The position numbers and the translations under genes were made by a program. From assembly GCA_003427395.1 (NCBI GenBank), contig BFEA01000284.1, positions 840,502-880,907 on the forward strand: 40,406 nucleotides of DNA. Direction: 5' to 3'. This DNA is from Chara braunii. Taxonomy: Eukaryota > Streptophyta > Charophyceae > Charales > Characeae. Positions 21,191 through 30,733 of this stretch are shown one piece after another; position 1 is the stretch's first letter, and each line of letters begins with the position of its first letter. The notes beneath the pieces were generated by a model, which made no database searches, had not been told where the DNA came from, and saw only the letters and a program-made list of their open reading frames with translations.

Positions 21191-22691
21191 GGGGAGAGCA
21201 CCCGTCAGACCATTGCCCAGTTATTGCCGTAGGACCCGATTTTTGGCCCGATTGTAAGGAATCTGCAGACGGATCCTGCCTCTGAACCAGGATACATTCT
21301 GGTTTCAGATCTGCTGTACACTTGCAGCAGAGGAGAGGAACGTCTGTGCATCCCTTAGGACCGCCAACTGAGAACACTCATTATGTCTGAGTGCCATGAT
21401 GCTCGTGGCCTCTTTGGGGCCTTGAAATCATCGGCGGCCCTGTCGCAGCGGTTCTTCTGGCCGGAGATGAGGAAAGGCCTGCTGCACTATGTTGAAACCT
21501 CTGAGTTCTGCCAACGGAACAAGGTCGTTTGCCGACCTCCCCTTGGCCTGCTGCAGCCACTTCCATCCCTGATACACCAGCACAGTCAATGGATATTGAT
21601 TTCACTGACCTGGGGAGGACCACTCCTCGCGGTATGCGTCAGGTTATGGTGTGTGTGGACAGTTTCTCCAAGTACGCAGAGTTTATTCCTTTGTCAGAGG
21701 AAGCCAGAGTCCCGGTCATGCAAGCGGCCTTTGCGGATAGGTGGGTTACTCATCATGGACCACCCACCTCCATTGTCAGCGATAGAGATCCGCATTTCTA
21801 CAGCAATGAGTGGCAGTCCTATTGCAAGGACTACCTCCATTCCAGACTGGATATGACATCTGGTCGTCATCCTGAAGCCAATGGGCAGGCTGAAGTGATG
21901 AACCAGATTCTTTTCCAGTTGCTGCGTCCTGTGATCAACCCTGATTAGCAGGATTGGGATCTCCATCTAGGACGGGCACAGCTAGTGTACAACACACCTG
22001 TACACTCCTCTACAGGGTTCACCCCTTATCGGCTGCACTGGGGACGTGAGCCACGACAGCCTCTCGATGATATCATCGATAAGGCTACCCCCTGACTGAC
22101 TCCTGGACTGCAACGTTCACCAGGCAGTACGAGAGGGATATCGAACGAGCCAGAGTTAACCTGCTCAAAGCCCAAAAGGCTATGATCCAGCAGGCTAACA
22201 AGCATTGTCGACCATCCCCCATCCGCGCTGGTGATTGGGTCTGGGTACTCAGTTTTGAGCTATCGCGGGAGGAGGATATTTCGCCCAAGTTGTTGCCACG
22301 TTACATGGGTCCATGGCAGGTTTTGGATACAGTGGGAGCTGACCCTTTTGGGCCATTTTATCACGTGGATGTCCCACTGCATCTACAAACCTATCCTGTC
22401 TTTCATGCATCCAAGTTGTTGCCGTTTGTCCCAGCTGATGCATTTCCAAACAGGCCTCCTCAATTTGGTCCCCCGATCCCTGGGAAGGGATATGAGGTGG
22501 AAAAAGTTGAGGATGAGTATGGTACAGGCCCGGATAAGGAGTACCTTGTGAAGTTTCTTTACCAGCCCCATACTGAGGATCGCTGGTTTACTCACAAGGA
22601 GCTTCTGAAAACAGCAAAGTCTGTTATCCTCAAATATGAGGCTGCGCAAAGGGGAGAACCCCTTCGACGCTCTGCATGCCTACGCCCCTAG
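21191..22691 (+). pseudogene. pol: pol of element 2: integrase with chromodomain-like tail
   Basis: Stops at 21230 and 21356 precede the zinc-binding region, which has lost two ligands: the second His is Leu (R-G-L-F-G) and the first Cys is Ser (T-S-E-F-C). After a frame change near 21530-21580 the core keeps all three acidic residues: M-D-I-D-F, S-D-R-D-P, and the Glu in N-G-Q-A-E-V-M-N-Q. TAG at 21946 is in frame (Q-D-W-D follows). A frame change near 22100 leads to the C-terminal region with G-D-W-V-W-V and a chromodomain-like tail (about 22490-22640: Y-E-V-E-K-V...E-Y-L-V-K-F...R-W-F-T). Pol ends at 22691. Confidence 0.87.
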
Positions 22692-22709
22692 CTCGGAGGT
22701 CCTCGCTCC

Positions 22710-22724
22710 GGGGGAGGTTAGGTC
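22710..22724 (+). other. Purine-rich tract before the 3' LTR of element 2
   Basis: GGGGGAGGTTAGGTC precedes the LTR. The purine run is interrupted by TT and TC, so this is a weaker polypurine tract than in element 1. Confidence 0.45.
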
Positions 22725-23889
22725 TGCAATGACTTGCTGGCTCCAGGTTGCCTGTAGCCTCTCTCAGACGAGGCTGTAACATAGGTAGGGACAGATTCGT
22801 AATTTTGTTTGGCTGAGGGCTAACCGAGAGACCTACCTGTAAGGAAAATTCGTGAGGGACATATTTGTAAATATAGGAGATATGGGCCCAGTACTAACTC
22901 AAATTTCCTACAGTTACCCTAACTGCGAATAGCAGACCCGGGCTACCCTAGGACAGACAGGCCCAATGGGCGTACGCTGATAGACGGTCTTATAGCCTAT
23001 AGCCGGGTAGGGAAAGGCCCTAGAGGCCGAAACAGAAACGGTACCGGTCGGTCAGTCAGGTCTAGGGCATATCGGTCCTGGGCTTTTGGCAGTTGACACT
23101 TCGTGGTGGAAGTTGCTGCGCACAAGGTATCAGGTCGTGGTTGCTGATTCCGGTGGTGGAGACGGCGGACATAGCCAGACCTACGGAGCGCTCACCAGAC
23201 AGGGGTCAACGCTGTCCGCTCTGACTCTCTGGGAGTCAAAGCGGTCTGGGCTATCAGAGGTCTGATGCGTTGGAGCACGTGGTGCACTGCTGACCCTCCT
23301 TAGGAGTAGGGTCCCCGTGGCGATGCAGCCATAGCTGCATCTTCTCATAGGATATCATCGTCTGGACTTCATCTTCATCAGGGACTGTTGACGCTGAGCT
23401 TCTTCTTCATCATCTGGGTGGCGATTGGCTCTGGGAGCCTGTTTCATCTTGGCGCAGGCCACTGAGTTGGATGTCAGGGTGGCGTTGGGTGTTACCTGGG
23501 GTTCTGGTGCTATTTTTAGCTGCTCGGTGTGTGTGGGGTTGAGGCGCTACCCCTCTGAGGGTAGCGCAACAGGGATCTGAGGTTATTCAGGGAAAACGAT
23601 GCTCCGAGTTTAATAAAAATACTGTGTTTGAGTTGTCATCTCTTCATTGATTTCTGGTTGTGATCACTCGGTTGTTTTCTATGAATGATTGTTGGGACTT
23701 ATGTGGAGAGAATTCACTGAATTGTGTATTCTGTCACTTCGCTTCTCTGAGTCTTCCGCTGCGTTTTCTTCTCTGGGCGGTGTGACCCTCCACTACCTCT
23801 CCCCTTCCTTCTGTGCATGTATGGGCATGTACGGGAGTTCCTGTGAGTGAGTGTTGATAAGAGTTCAACGGACAATCATGTTCATAACA
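22725..23889 (+). repeat. 3' LTR of element 2
   Basis: Matches 14919-16130 with substitutions and small deletions. It ends CATAACA. The dyad ATGCAGCCATAGCTGCAT is at 23323-23340. An AATAAA possible poly(A) signal at 23612 is not intact in the 5' LTR. Confidence 0.88.
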
Positions 23890-23893
23890 CGCT
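23890..23893. repeat. Target-site duplication CGCT, right copy of element 2
   Basis: Matches 14915-14918. Confidence 0.6.
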
Positions 23894-24200
23894 ATTGCCT
23901 TGTGCTTCGTTACATTGTTGCCTTGCTCTCCATCCACATGCTTTCTCTTCGTGTGCATGTTGCTTGGGTGGCATGCAGTTTGGCCGCTGCTGGAGCACTG
24001 GTGTGAGCTTTATTGTGCTGTTGCTTTGCTTCAGTTACCCTTGCGATCGTTCCATGCAGTTAGCTTTGACCCTTTGTAGTTGGGTTGCCCCGACAGCGTT
24101 GCCTGGTGCTTTGCTGAGTGGTCGCCTGCTGCTATGCTCCACTTGCGATGTTGCCTGGTTTGCAGTCTGCTTTCCGCAAGGGTCAAAGGGTTCATGACCC
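23894..24200. other. Host flank between element 2 and the solo LTR
   Basis: T/G-rich DNA with recurrent TTGCCTGGTGCT-like words, similar in style to 14790-14914. No gene recognised. Confidence 0.45.
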
Positions 24201-24204
24201 AAAG
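24201..24204. repeat. Target-site duplication AAAG, left of solo LTR
   Basis: AAAG, repeated at 25471-25474. Confidence 0.65.
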
Positions 24205-25470
24205 TGTTACGATCCTGGCCAATTTCGAAGTACACATTCATCAGATAGTACAATGCCGTCCAATTGCAGAAAGAAATGAATGAGCTTGAGAGAAGAGAGA
24301 GGGTAAGAAGAAGAAGCAGAAGAAAGAAAGAAGAAGACGATGATGTACACCAGCATAGACAAATGATAATGCTCTTCTTCTTCGCCAAACACTCTCCTCC
24401 TCCTTTACTCCTCCTCTCTTATTCACACAAGAAATAATAGTACAATGTTGGATGGCTGAACCAGAATCAATGTCCGAATCCCTCTTCTACTGCAGGTATC
24501 TCTTAAGGTCCACCATAGCCATGGCCGTCTCTCTCCTTCTTCCTCCTAGCCCGTGGCTATGGCGGACTACGGGAGCATGACCCGGCTCTCCAAAGGACAA
24601 CATGAAGCAGCTATGGCTGCTCTAGCTCAGGCCGCCATGCCTGACTCTGCCTCGAAGCTTCTTGGTGTAGCTCTACCCCAGCTGGTGTCTTCCTGCTGCA
24701 GCGCCCACCAAGGTGATGAGGATGGCTGCCAGCATAGCCAGGTAAGTACCTCTGGCGCTCCCCCTTCCTCGTCTGTGTCCTTGCTCCTTCCCCAGCAGCG
24801 CTGCTCCAGCCAGCGCTCAAACCAGTGTGTCGCCAAACTTGCACACTGACAATGAGGCTGGGCTCTTCACCTGGCCTGGAGATATAGCGGCCTTCTTGCC
24901 TCTTGGGCGGTGACTTCCAGGCCGCTCGGCCTTCCAAGCAACCGGTGCCTCCTCCCTTTTGGAGGGAAACATCATTGCAGACTCTGATATTGCCCGTACA
25001 GGCCCTAGACAGACTGGTTGGACTGGTACCCGCCTAGACCTAGCCTACAACTAATGGGCCTCTAAAAATGCCAACTCTTGTCTTCTTCTGCTCGGCCTCG
25101 AATACCTGGCACATCTACCTCTTCGGGGTGTGGTACCGGCCTACCTGCTACTTGAGTGTTTTCCCACTGCTTCAAGTGTTGCGGGCCTCTTCCCCCACCA
25201 CTTGAGTGTTTTCCCCCGCTGCAACCCTCAATGTCACGGCCACAGGTAAGTACCGGCCCTGAGGGCCCAACGAACGAACAAGTGCCCTTGCGGGTCACAC
25301 ACACACTCAAGCCAACAAGCACTCAGACAGACATGCAGACCAGCAAGCGTGCCCACACACAGACTTAGAGAACTTAGTAGCGAGCGGGAAACTCGGCAAG
25401 GCATTCAGTCCATGAGAAAAACTCAGAAATCAGCTGTGTGTCTCAGTCCGTGTTTGGTCGGGTCATCACA
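24205..25470 (-). mobile_element. Solo LTR (element-3 family), minus strand
   Basis: The reverse complement begins TGTGATGACCCGACCAAACA and ends GTAACA. It matches the 5' LTR of element 3 (25790-27309) along its length but lacks the ~330-bp insert found there. No PBS or internal region adjoins it, and AAAG flanks both ends. It is therefore the product of LTR-LTR recombination rather than a rearranged piece of element 3. The plus strand carries two perfect plant-type splice donors and CATAGC-type motifs. Confidence 0.88.
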
Positions 25471-25474
25471 AAAG
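25471..25474. repeat. Target-site duplication AAAG, right of solo LTR
   Basis: Matches 24201-24204. Confidence 0.65.
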
Positions 25475-25789
25475 CATCAATATGGGGATTCTGTGGATCG
25501 TCGAGGGTTCAGCCTCCTGATGAGTTGGTGCCAGTCCAACTAACTTTTTATTAATTTTGCTGGTCTTTTTCTGACACTTGTACTTTTCTTGTCTCCTGGT
25601 TGTGGTGTTTGTGTCTTGTGCCCTTCCCCCTCCCCCGTGCCCTCCAACCTATGCGTTTCCTCACCGCTTTTGCCATGCTGCTGGGTGTTTCTTGTTTGTT
25701 GTTTGCTGTCTTTTTCCTTGCCTTTCCGTTTCATGCCTACTGTGTTCACCTGAATACAATGCATGGGGATTATTGCTGTAATACAACTA
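25475..25789. other. Spacer between head-to-head LTRs
   Basis: T/C-rich host DNA. Nothing recognised. Confidence 0.5.
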
Positions 25790-26887
25790 TGTGATGACCC
25801 GACCAAACACGGACTGAGACACACAGTTGATTTCTGAGTTTTGCGCATGGACTGAATGCCTTGCTGAGTTTCCCGCTTGCTACTAAGTTCTGCATGTCTG
25901 TGTGTGTGTGCACGCTTGTGTGTGTGATCCGCAAGGGCACTTGTTCGTTCGTTGGGCCCTCAAGGCCGGTACTTACCCGTGGCCGTGACATTGAGGATTG
26001 CAGCGGGGGAAAACACTCAAGTAGCAGGTAGGCCGATACCGCACCCTGAAGAGGTAGATGTGCGGGTACTGCAGGCCGAGCAGAAGAAGACAAAAGTGGC
26101 ATTTTGAGAGGTGGGGTTGTTGTAGGCTAGGTCTAGGCGGGTACCAGTCCAACCAGTCTGAGTCTAGGGCCTGTACGGGCAATATATCAGAGTCTGCAAT
26201 GATGTTTCCCTCCGAAAGGGAGGAGGTACCGGTTGCTTGGAAGGCCGAGCGGCCTGGAAGTCACCGCCGAAGAGGCAAGCAGGCCGCTATATCTCCAGGC
26301 CAGGGGAAGAGCCCAGCCTCATTGTCGGTGAGCAAGTTTGGCGACACACTGGTTGGAGCGCTGGCTGGAGCAGGGCTAGCAAGAGCAGCGCTGCTTGGGA
26401 AGGAGCAAGGACACGGAGGAGGAAGGGGGAGCGCCAGAGGTACTTACCTGGCTATGGTGGCAGCCATCTTCATCACCTTGGTGGGCGCTGCAGCAGGAAG
26501 ACCCCAGCTGGGGTAGAGCTACACCAAGAAGCTTCGAGGCAGAGTCAGGCATGGAGGCCTGAGCTAGAGCAGCCATAGCTGCTTTGGGTTGTCCTTTGGG
26601 CATCAGGGCAAGGCCCAGTAGTCCGTCATAGCTTCGGCCTATGAGAGTGAAGAGTGAGGGAGGTGGCCATGGCTATGGTGGACCGCAAGTGATACCTGCA
26701 GTAGAAGAGGGATTCAGACATTGATTCTGGTTCAGCCATTCAACGTTGTACTATTATTTCTTGTGTGAATAAGAGAGGAGTAAAGGAGGAGGAGAGTGTT
26801 TGGCGAAGAAGAAGAGTTTTATCATTTGTCTATGCTGGTGTAACCATCAAACGAAACATATGATATAACCGAATTTAAAAAAACAAA

Positions 26888-26992
26888 CCATCTCACTTAG
26901 AAGTTAATTATCAAACAGTGATGGCTGTTTTGTTATATGAACCTCAACAAATTCAATTTCCAGACCATATAGATTTAGATGTTTTGAATTAA
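26888..26992 (+). pseudogene. rps4: rps4-like 3' end (mitochondrial type fragment)
   Basis: An open tail of 34 codons ending in TAA reads P-S-H-L-E-V-N-Y-Q-T, then an A-V-L-L-Y-E-P core, then a hydrophobic/acidic end. The L-E-V-N-Y...A-V-x-x-Y-x-P pattern resembles the C-terminus of organellar ribosomal protein S4. A stop in an A-run immediately upstream closes the frame. Identification is from memory of the family and is tentative. It is not functional here because only the tail exists. Confidence 0.4.
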
Positions 26993-27135
26993 AGGCAACC
27001 AACCGTCAGGTCAGGCGGCCAATAAGACACTAACCCCACCCCGGCGTCCGGGGGGACGCGTGGATGAGCGCATACATAAATAAAATAAGCTGCTTGTTTT
27101 GTTGTGGCGGCTGCGTTGACTCTTTTGGGTGAGTT

Positions 27136-27174
27136 GAATTCTTAGCTCAGCTGGATAGAGCAACAACCTTCTAT
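27136..27174 (+). pseudogene. trnR-UCU: Truncated trnR-UCU (5' half)
   Basis: Acceptor 5' strand (27136-27142), TA, D-stem GCTC with loop AGCTGGATA and GAGC, then anticodon stem ACAAC and a loop with TCT at 34-36. It closely resembles bacterial and mitochondrial tRNA-Arg(UCU). The sequence breaks off right after the anticodon, where the LTR resumes, so no functional tRNA can form. Confidence 0.7.
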
Positions 27175-27310
27175 CTTCTTCTTCTTTCTTTCTTCCTCTT
27201 CTTCTTCTTACCATCTCTCTCCTCTCAAGTTCATTCATTTCTTTCTGCAATTGGACGACATTGTACTATCTGAGGAATGCGTACTTCGGAATTGGTCAGG
27301 GTCATAACAT

Positions 27311-27325
27311 TGGTATTAGAGTGGA
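27311..27325 (+). other. Primer-binding site, element 3 (tRNA-iMet-like)
   Basis: TGGTATTAGAGTGGA begins one base after the LTR terminal CA. It matches the initiator-Met complement with one C-to-T change in the core. Confidence 0.75.
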
Positions 27326-27360
27326 TTCTACTTGCCGGTGAGAGTTGACTTATCCACCCT

Positions 27361-27405
27361 AACCCTAACCTAAGTGGTAAGGGCTAACCACTTAGGGTTA
27401 GGGTT
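27361..27405 (+). repeat. Telomere-like inverted repeat hairpin
   Basis: AACCCTAACCTAAGTGGT pairs with ACCACTTAGGGTTAGGGTT across an 8-base loop, with one bulged base. The arms contain (TTAGGG)-like units. Confidence 0.8.
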
Positions 27406-27614
27406 GGTCCGAAGTGGGGAGTGGGGCAGCGTGTCTTAGGGAAGCTGCCCCCACCTGGTTAGGTCATGTTGGGTCGGCATTGAACCTGACCAGGTTGTTT
27501 GAGAGTAAGTATGTGGTGGCGAGACACATCAAGAGGACTTCATGCGACAAGTTGAGAGAGGCGACAGTGAGAGGCACTCGCACCTGGAATCTGACCTAAG
27601 GGAGACACTTGGTG

Positions 27615-27635
27615 ACTTGAGGGCCTCCCTCAAGT
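27615..27635 (+). repeat. Perfect 9-bp hairpin in leader
   Basis: ACTTGAGGG, loop CCT, CCCTCAAGT. A third CTTGAGGGAGG copy follows at about 27643. Confidence 0.75.
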
Positions 27636-28565
27636 AGGCGATCTTGAGGGAGGTAGCCATTCTGCATCTACAGACTGCAAGTTACTAGTAACTTACTACT
27701 TTGTTCTTCAGCATCGGCGGGGGATCCGACATTGCAATTGGTGTTGGAAGTGAGACCGTCCTACATGCTACGACACTAGTGTAGAGGTAGCGAATAGGGT
27801 TAGGAAGACCACATGAGGAAGGGGGGTGAGTTATACTTCATCTCAGAGTCTGGGCCACTCAGGTAAGTCCCGTGCACCTAAGAGTTGCCCATGTATGCGT
27901 GCATGGTATTGTTTGTCCTGCTGGGGTACTTCTGGGTCTCTTTCCTACTCCTCTGAAGTCTTGGTTGTGTGCATTGGTGTGCAAACTACTTACTAACCTG
28001 GTGGATGTGGAAATGAAGTATCTTGCTTTGAAAGCCATATCTTTTTACAGTGCTTTATCTTTTCATCTGTGAATGAATGTAGTCTGTAGGTTCTCTCTTG
28101 AAGTTGAAATTCGGTTTTCAATATGGTAGAGGCAGAAAGTAGGACCTTGAGGTACTCTCCTTCATTGACGCAATGTCGCTCTCTGTTCTGTCTGGGATAC
28201 GGTATTCTTCTTTTTGATTAGAGCCCTCGCTGCCGAGGGGATCTCGACTGAGACGCTTCGTCAAACTGATGACACACAATCCAATGCTTGACCTGCACCT
28301 TATACACCACTCAACTCTCTATTGTTGTATGATGTTACTTGTAGTCTGGTTTGCTCTACTTTGATGGTGCCAGTTGGATTAGGCTCAAGGGGATCTTGTA
28401 CTTGGTCTGACCGGACTCGAACACGAAATCAGAACTCTCTTGTGAATGTATTGAATTCTTTGATTGGTTTTTGGTTGCTCTATAGTCCAAATATTTGCCG
28501 CTCTGGCTAGGAGTTTTATCTTCTTCTCTATACTTTCAGTTTGTTTCTTTTATGAAATCCACTAC

Positions 28566-30217
28566 ATGCCCGTTGAGACGCGCGGACAAGAGAGAAGGGC
28601 GAGAGAAGCCATGGCAACCGAAGGAGCTAATAGTTCCAACACGGCACCAGCCAAACTTTCTAATATGTTAAAGGCTCGCATGGATGCAGCGGTTGAGGCT
28701 GATAAACTGTTGTATGAGGCCCTCTATCAGAAAGAGTTGGTTGAGGAGGAAAAGGCGGAAGAGGCTAAGCGGAAAACAGTCGTTGAGGAACTTGAGGTTA
28801 TTCTCAAAACAGTTCCAAATGTGTCTGATGCAGACTTTGAAAGAGATCTGGTTGTGTATCGCTAGTGAACTGCCATTTGCTCGGTGAGCTCCCGAGTGTG
28901 AAAGCTCAACTACTCGAGGAGATGAGCTAGATGCATACTCAAATGGCTGAAATGGCCAGAGAGCATCGCGATCAGCTGCAGCAAATGACAAGCATGCATC
29001 AGGCCCAAACCTCAAGTTTTTTTCCCCGTTCTACCTTTGCACCCCTCCATTTTTCTCCTTCTTCTCAATATTCTTCGATGAGTTTGGTTATTACTCAATC
29101 AGGACCTGCGACAGGTGCAGTTCTCACTGCCGCTACACGCGGCAACGCAGAAAGTTTTGCAACTGCCACAGCCTTGGGATCGGATCCAACAACAATAGCT
29201 GGACCTAGCTATGACAGTCCATACATAGACCGGAAGGCAGTGATGATACCGTCTAGATTTGACGGCAAGGAGGACGTTGAGTCCTGGATCAGCTCCATGA
29301 GACCATACTTTGAGGTACAGGGCACTCAAAGAGTGAACCAGTCCTTGATCCTAGGGACGAACGTCGAGCCTGTCGTAAGGGGCTTCCTTGAAGTCCAAGC
29401 CATGCAAGATGGGTACTCCAAGATCAACCTATTCGAGTGGCTTAGAGTCACGACGGTCACCACTCTCGAGGATATACTAGAAGCGCAATATAAAGACCCG
29501 CATGCTGCAGCAAGAGTAAGGATACAACAGGATGAGCTTAAGCGCAACAAGTGGCAGGGCATGATGCACAAACTGCAATTGCATCAAGCTCTTTGCGACG
29601 CCAGGATTGAAACTGATTGCGCAATTGTGCTTGGATGTGGTCAAAGGGATGGTTCCCACTCACTCAACCAATCGCCTAGGCAGGGATTTCTTCGGTTACA
29701 CTGACTCGTTCTCCTTAATGAAGGATGTAGTCAGTCTAGAGGCAGAAGACCTCCTTACCGCAGCAAGCAACAAAAATAACTTTGTTCACGGACAATTTCG
29801 TGGCAGCAATCGCTTAGCTTCGCTAGACTTGCTGGAAGGGGAAGGGGAGGCCGAAGCAGACGACCCCACTCTTGGCAACGGCCAAGAGCAGGAGAGCAGG
29901 ATGATGATACAACCTGCACTTCAACTCAAGAATCTGACATGAATAATGATGACGATAAATTTTGTGCCTTTGAAAAGGCTGCCCATGAGAAGGGAAACCA
30001 GAACAGGAATTCAATAAGGAGTTTCGTTGCACTTCCAAAGGGAGCCAAAATCCCAGTCAAACCGGAGGATGCAACTACTAAACCTTGGGTGGACCTCCGG
30101 ATCAGTGAGGCTGAATGAAAGGCTAGAATGAAAAAGGGAGGTTGCCTACATTGCTTGAAAACGAACCATAAGATACAAGATTGTTATAGGTTGCAGGGAA
30201 ACCAGAATCGAGCATAG
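28566..30217 (+). pseudogene. gag: gag of element 3 (disrupted)
   Basis: Likely start ATG 28566 (M-P-V-E-T-R-G-Q-E). A charged coiled-coil N-terminus runs to TAG 28863, then the frame changes. TAG at 28928 precedes a Ser/Thr linker and a capsid-like region (I-P-S-R-F-D-G-K-E-D-V-E-S-W, about 29245-29600). Frame changes lie near 29640 and 29895. TGA at 30113 (CGA expected) sits just before an intact CCHC knuckle, C-L-H-C-L-K-T-N-H-K-I-Q-D-C (30143-30184). Gag ends at TAG 30215, with a slippery heptamer 12 bases before it. Confidence 0.83.
30196..30202 (+). promoter_or_regulatory. Canonical -1 frameshift heptamer G GGA AAC
   Basis: The gag-frame codons are CAG GGA AAC, so G GGA AAC is phased as X XXY YYZ. 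It lies right after the CCHC knuckle and 12 bases before the gag TAG. The -1 frame opens at 30190 and is the pol frame. No strong downstream stem is obvious by eye. Confidence 0.65.
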
Positions 30218-30251
30218 AGTTGGCATCAACACCCTCTACGGCAAGGGAGAC

Positions 30252-30733
30252 TGAATCTGATGCAGTTCAGCAGCCCTCTCTTGAAGCCCCGTCATCTGCT
30301 GATTCCAAGGTTGAAGTTTGTCATGCTTTGTATGTTGAGCCTTGGGAGGAGTCTGGGACGGTTGACTTCCACTATCACTTAGAGCACTGGGCTGAGATTA
30401 GACATCAGTATGCTCAAGGGACAGTGAAGTTAATCTTCTTCAAGCTTCTCATAAACCACCGCTATCTTAGCGTCTTGATTGATTGTGGTGATTGAATCTG
30501 ATGCAGTTCAGCAGCCCTCTCTTGAAGCCCCGTCATCTGCTGATTCCAAGGTTGAAGTTTGTCATGCTTTGTATGTTGAGCCTTGGGAGGAGTCTGGGAC
30601 GGTTGACTTCCACTATCACTTAGAGCACTGGGCTGAGATTAGACATCAGTATGCTCAAGGGACAGTGAAGTTAATCTTCTTCAAGCTTCTCATAAACCAC
30701 CGCTATCTTAGCGTCTTGATTGATTGTGGTGCG
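30252..30733 (+). repeat. Tandem duplication, 2 x 241 bp, no difference seen
   Basis: Copies at 30252-30492 and 30493-30733 appear base-for-base identical. 241 is not a multiple of three, so it shifts the pol frame. Confidence 0.92.

Larger units (their letters stand above)
14919..23889 (+). mobile_element. Ty3/gypsy LTR retrotransposon, element 2 (degenerate)
   Basis: A 9-kb element with ~1.2-kb LTRs, an iMet-like PBS, a long leader, gag with a damaged zinc knuckle, and pol in the order protease, RT, RNase H, integrase, chromodomain-like tail. Its LTRs are unrelated by eye to those of elements 1 and 3, and its protein sequences are distinct, so it is a separate family. Nonsense codons and frame changes inactivate it, but long stretches stay in frame (about 19913-21500 with only point stops). 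Confidence 0.92.
26843..27174 (+). other. Probable mitochondrial DNA insert (NUMT) in LTR
   Basis: This block is absent from the solo LTR, whose sequence runs straight across both junctions. Its left part is AT-rich and holds an rps4-like 3' end. Its right end is the 5' half of a trnR-UCU. This combination suggests an organellar, most likely mitochondrial, fragment captured at a CTTCT-rich site. The origin is inferred from the tRNA and protein tail. Confidence 0.6.
25790..27309 (+). repeat. 5' LTR of element 3, interrupted
   Basis: Begins TGTGATGACCC and ends CATAACA next to the PBS. It is homologous to the inverted solo LTR at 24205-25470. It is longer mainly because of an insert at about 26843-27174. 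The dyad GCAGCCATAGCTGC is at 26569-26582. Confidence 0.88.
27326..28565 (+). other. 5' leader of element 3
   Basis: About 1.2 kb without coding domains. It carries two strong hairpins near the PBS (27361-27405 and 27615-27635). Confidence 0.7.

Noticed and set aside
24553-24849. Short frames inside the solo LTR and LTR of element 3, including Ala/Ser-rich ones on both strands
   Set aside because: Corresponding frames appear in both LTR copies because the DNA is homologous. No recognised protein, so treated as LTR sequence.
27136-27174. A functional tRNA gene or tRNA-derived SINE head
   Set aside because: Only the acceptor 5' strand through the anticodon loop is present; the LTR resumes immediately, with no T-arm or B box. 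The adjoining rps4-like tail favours an organellar fragment over a SINE.
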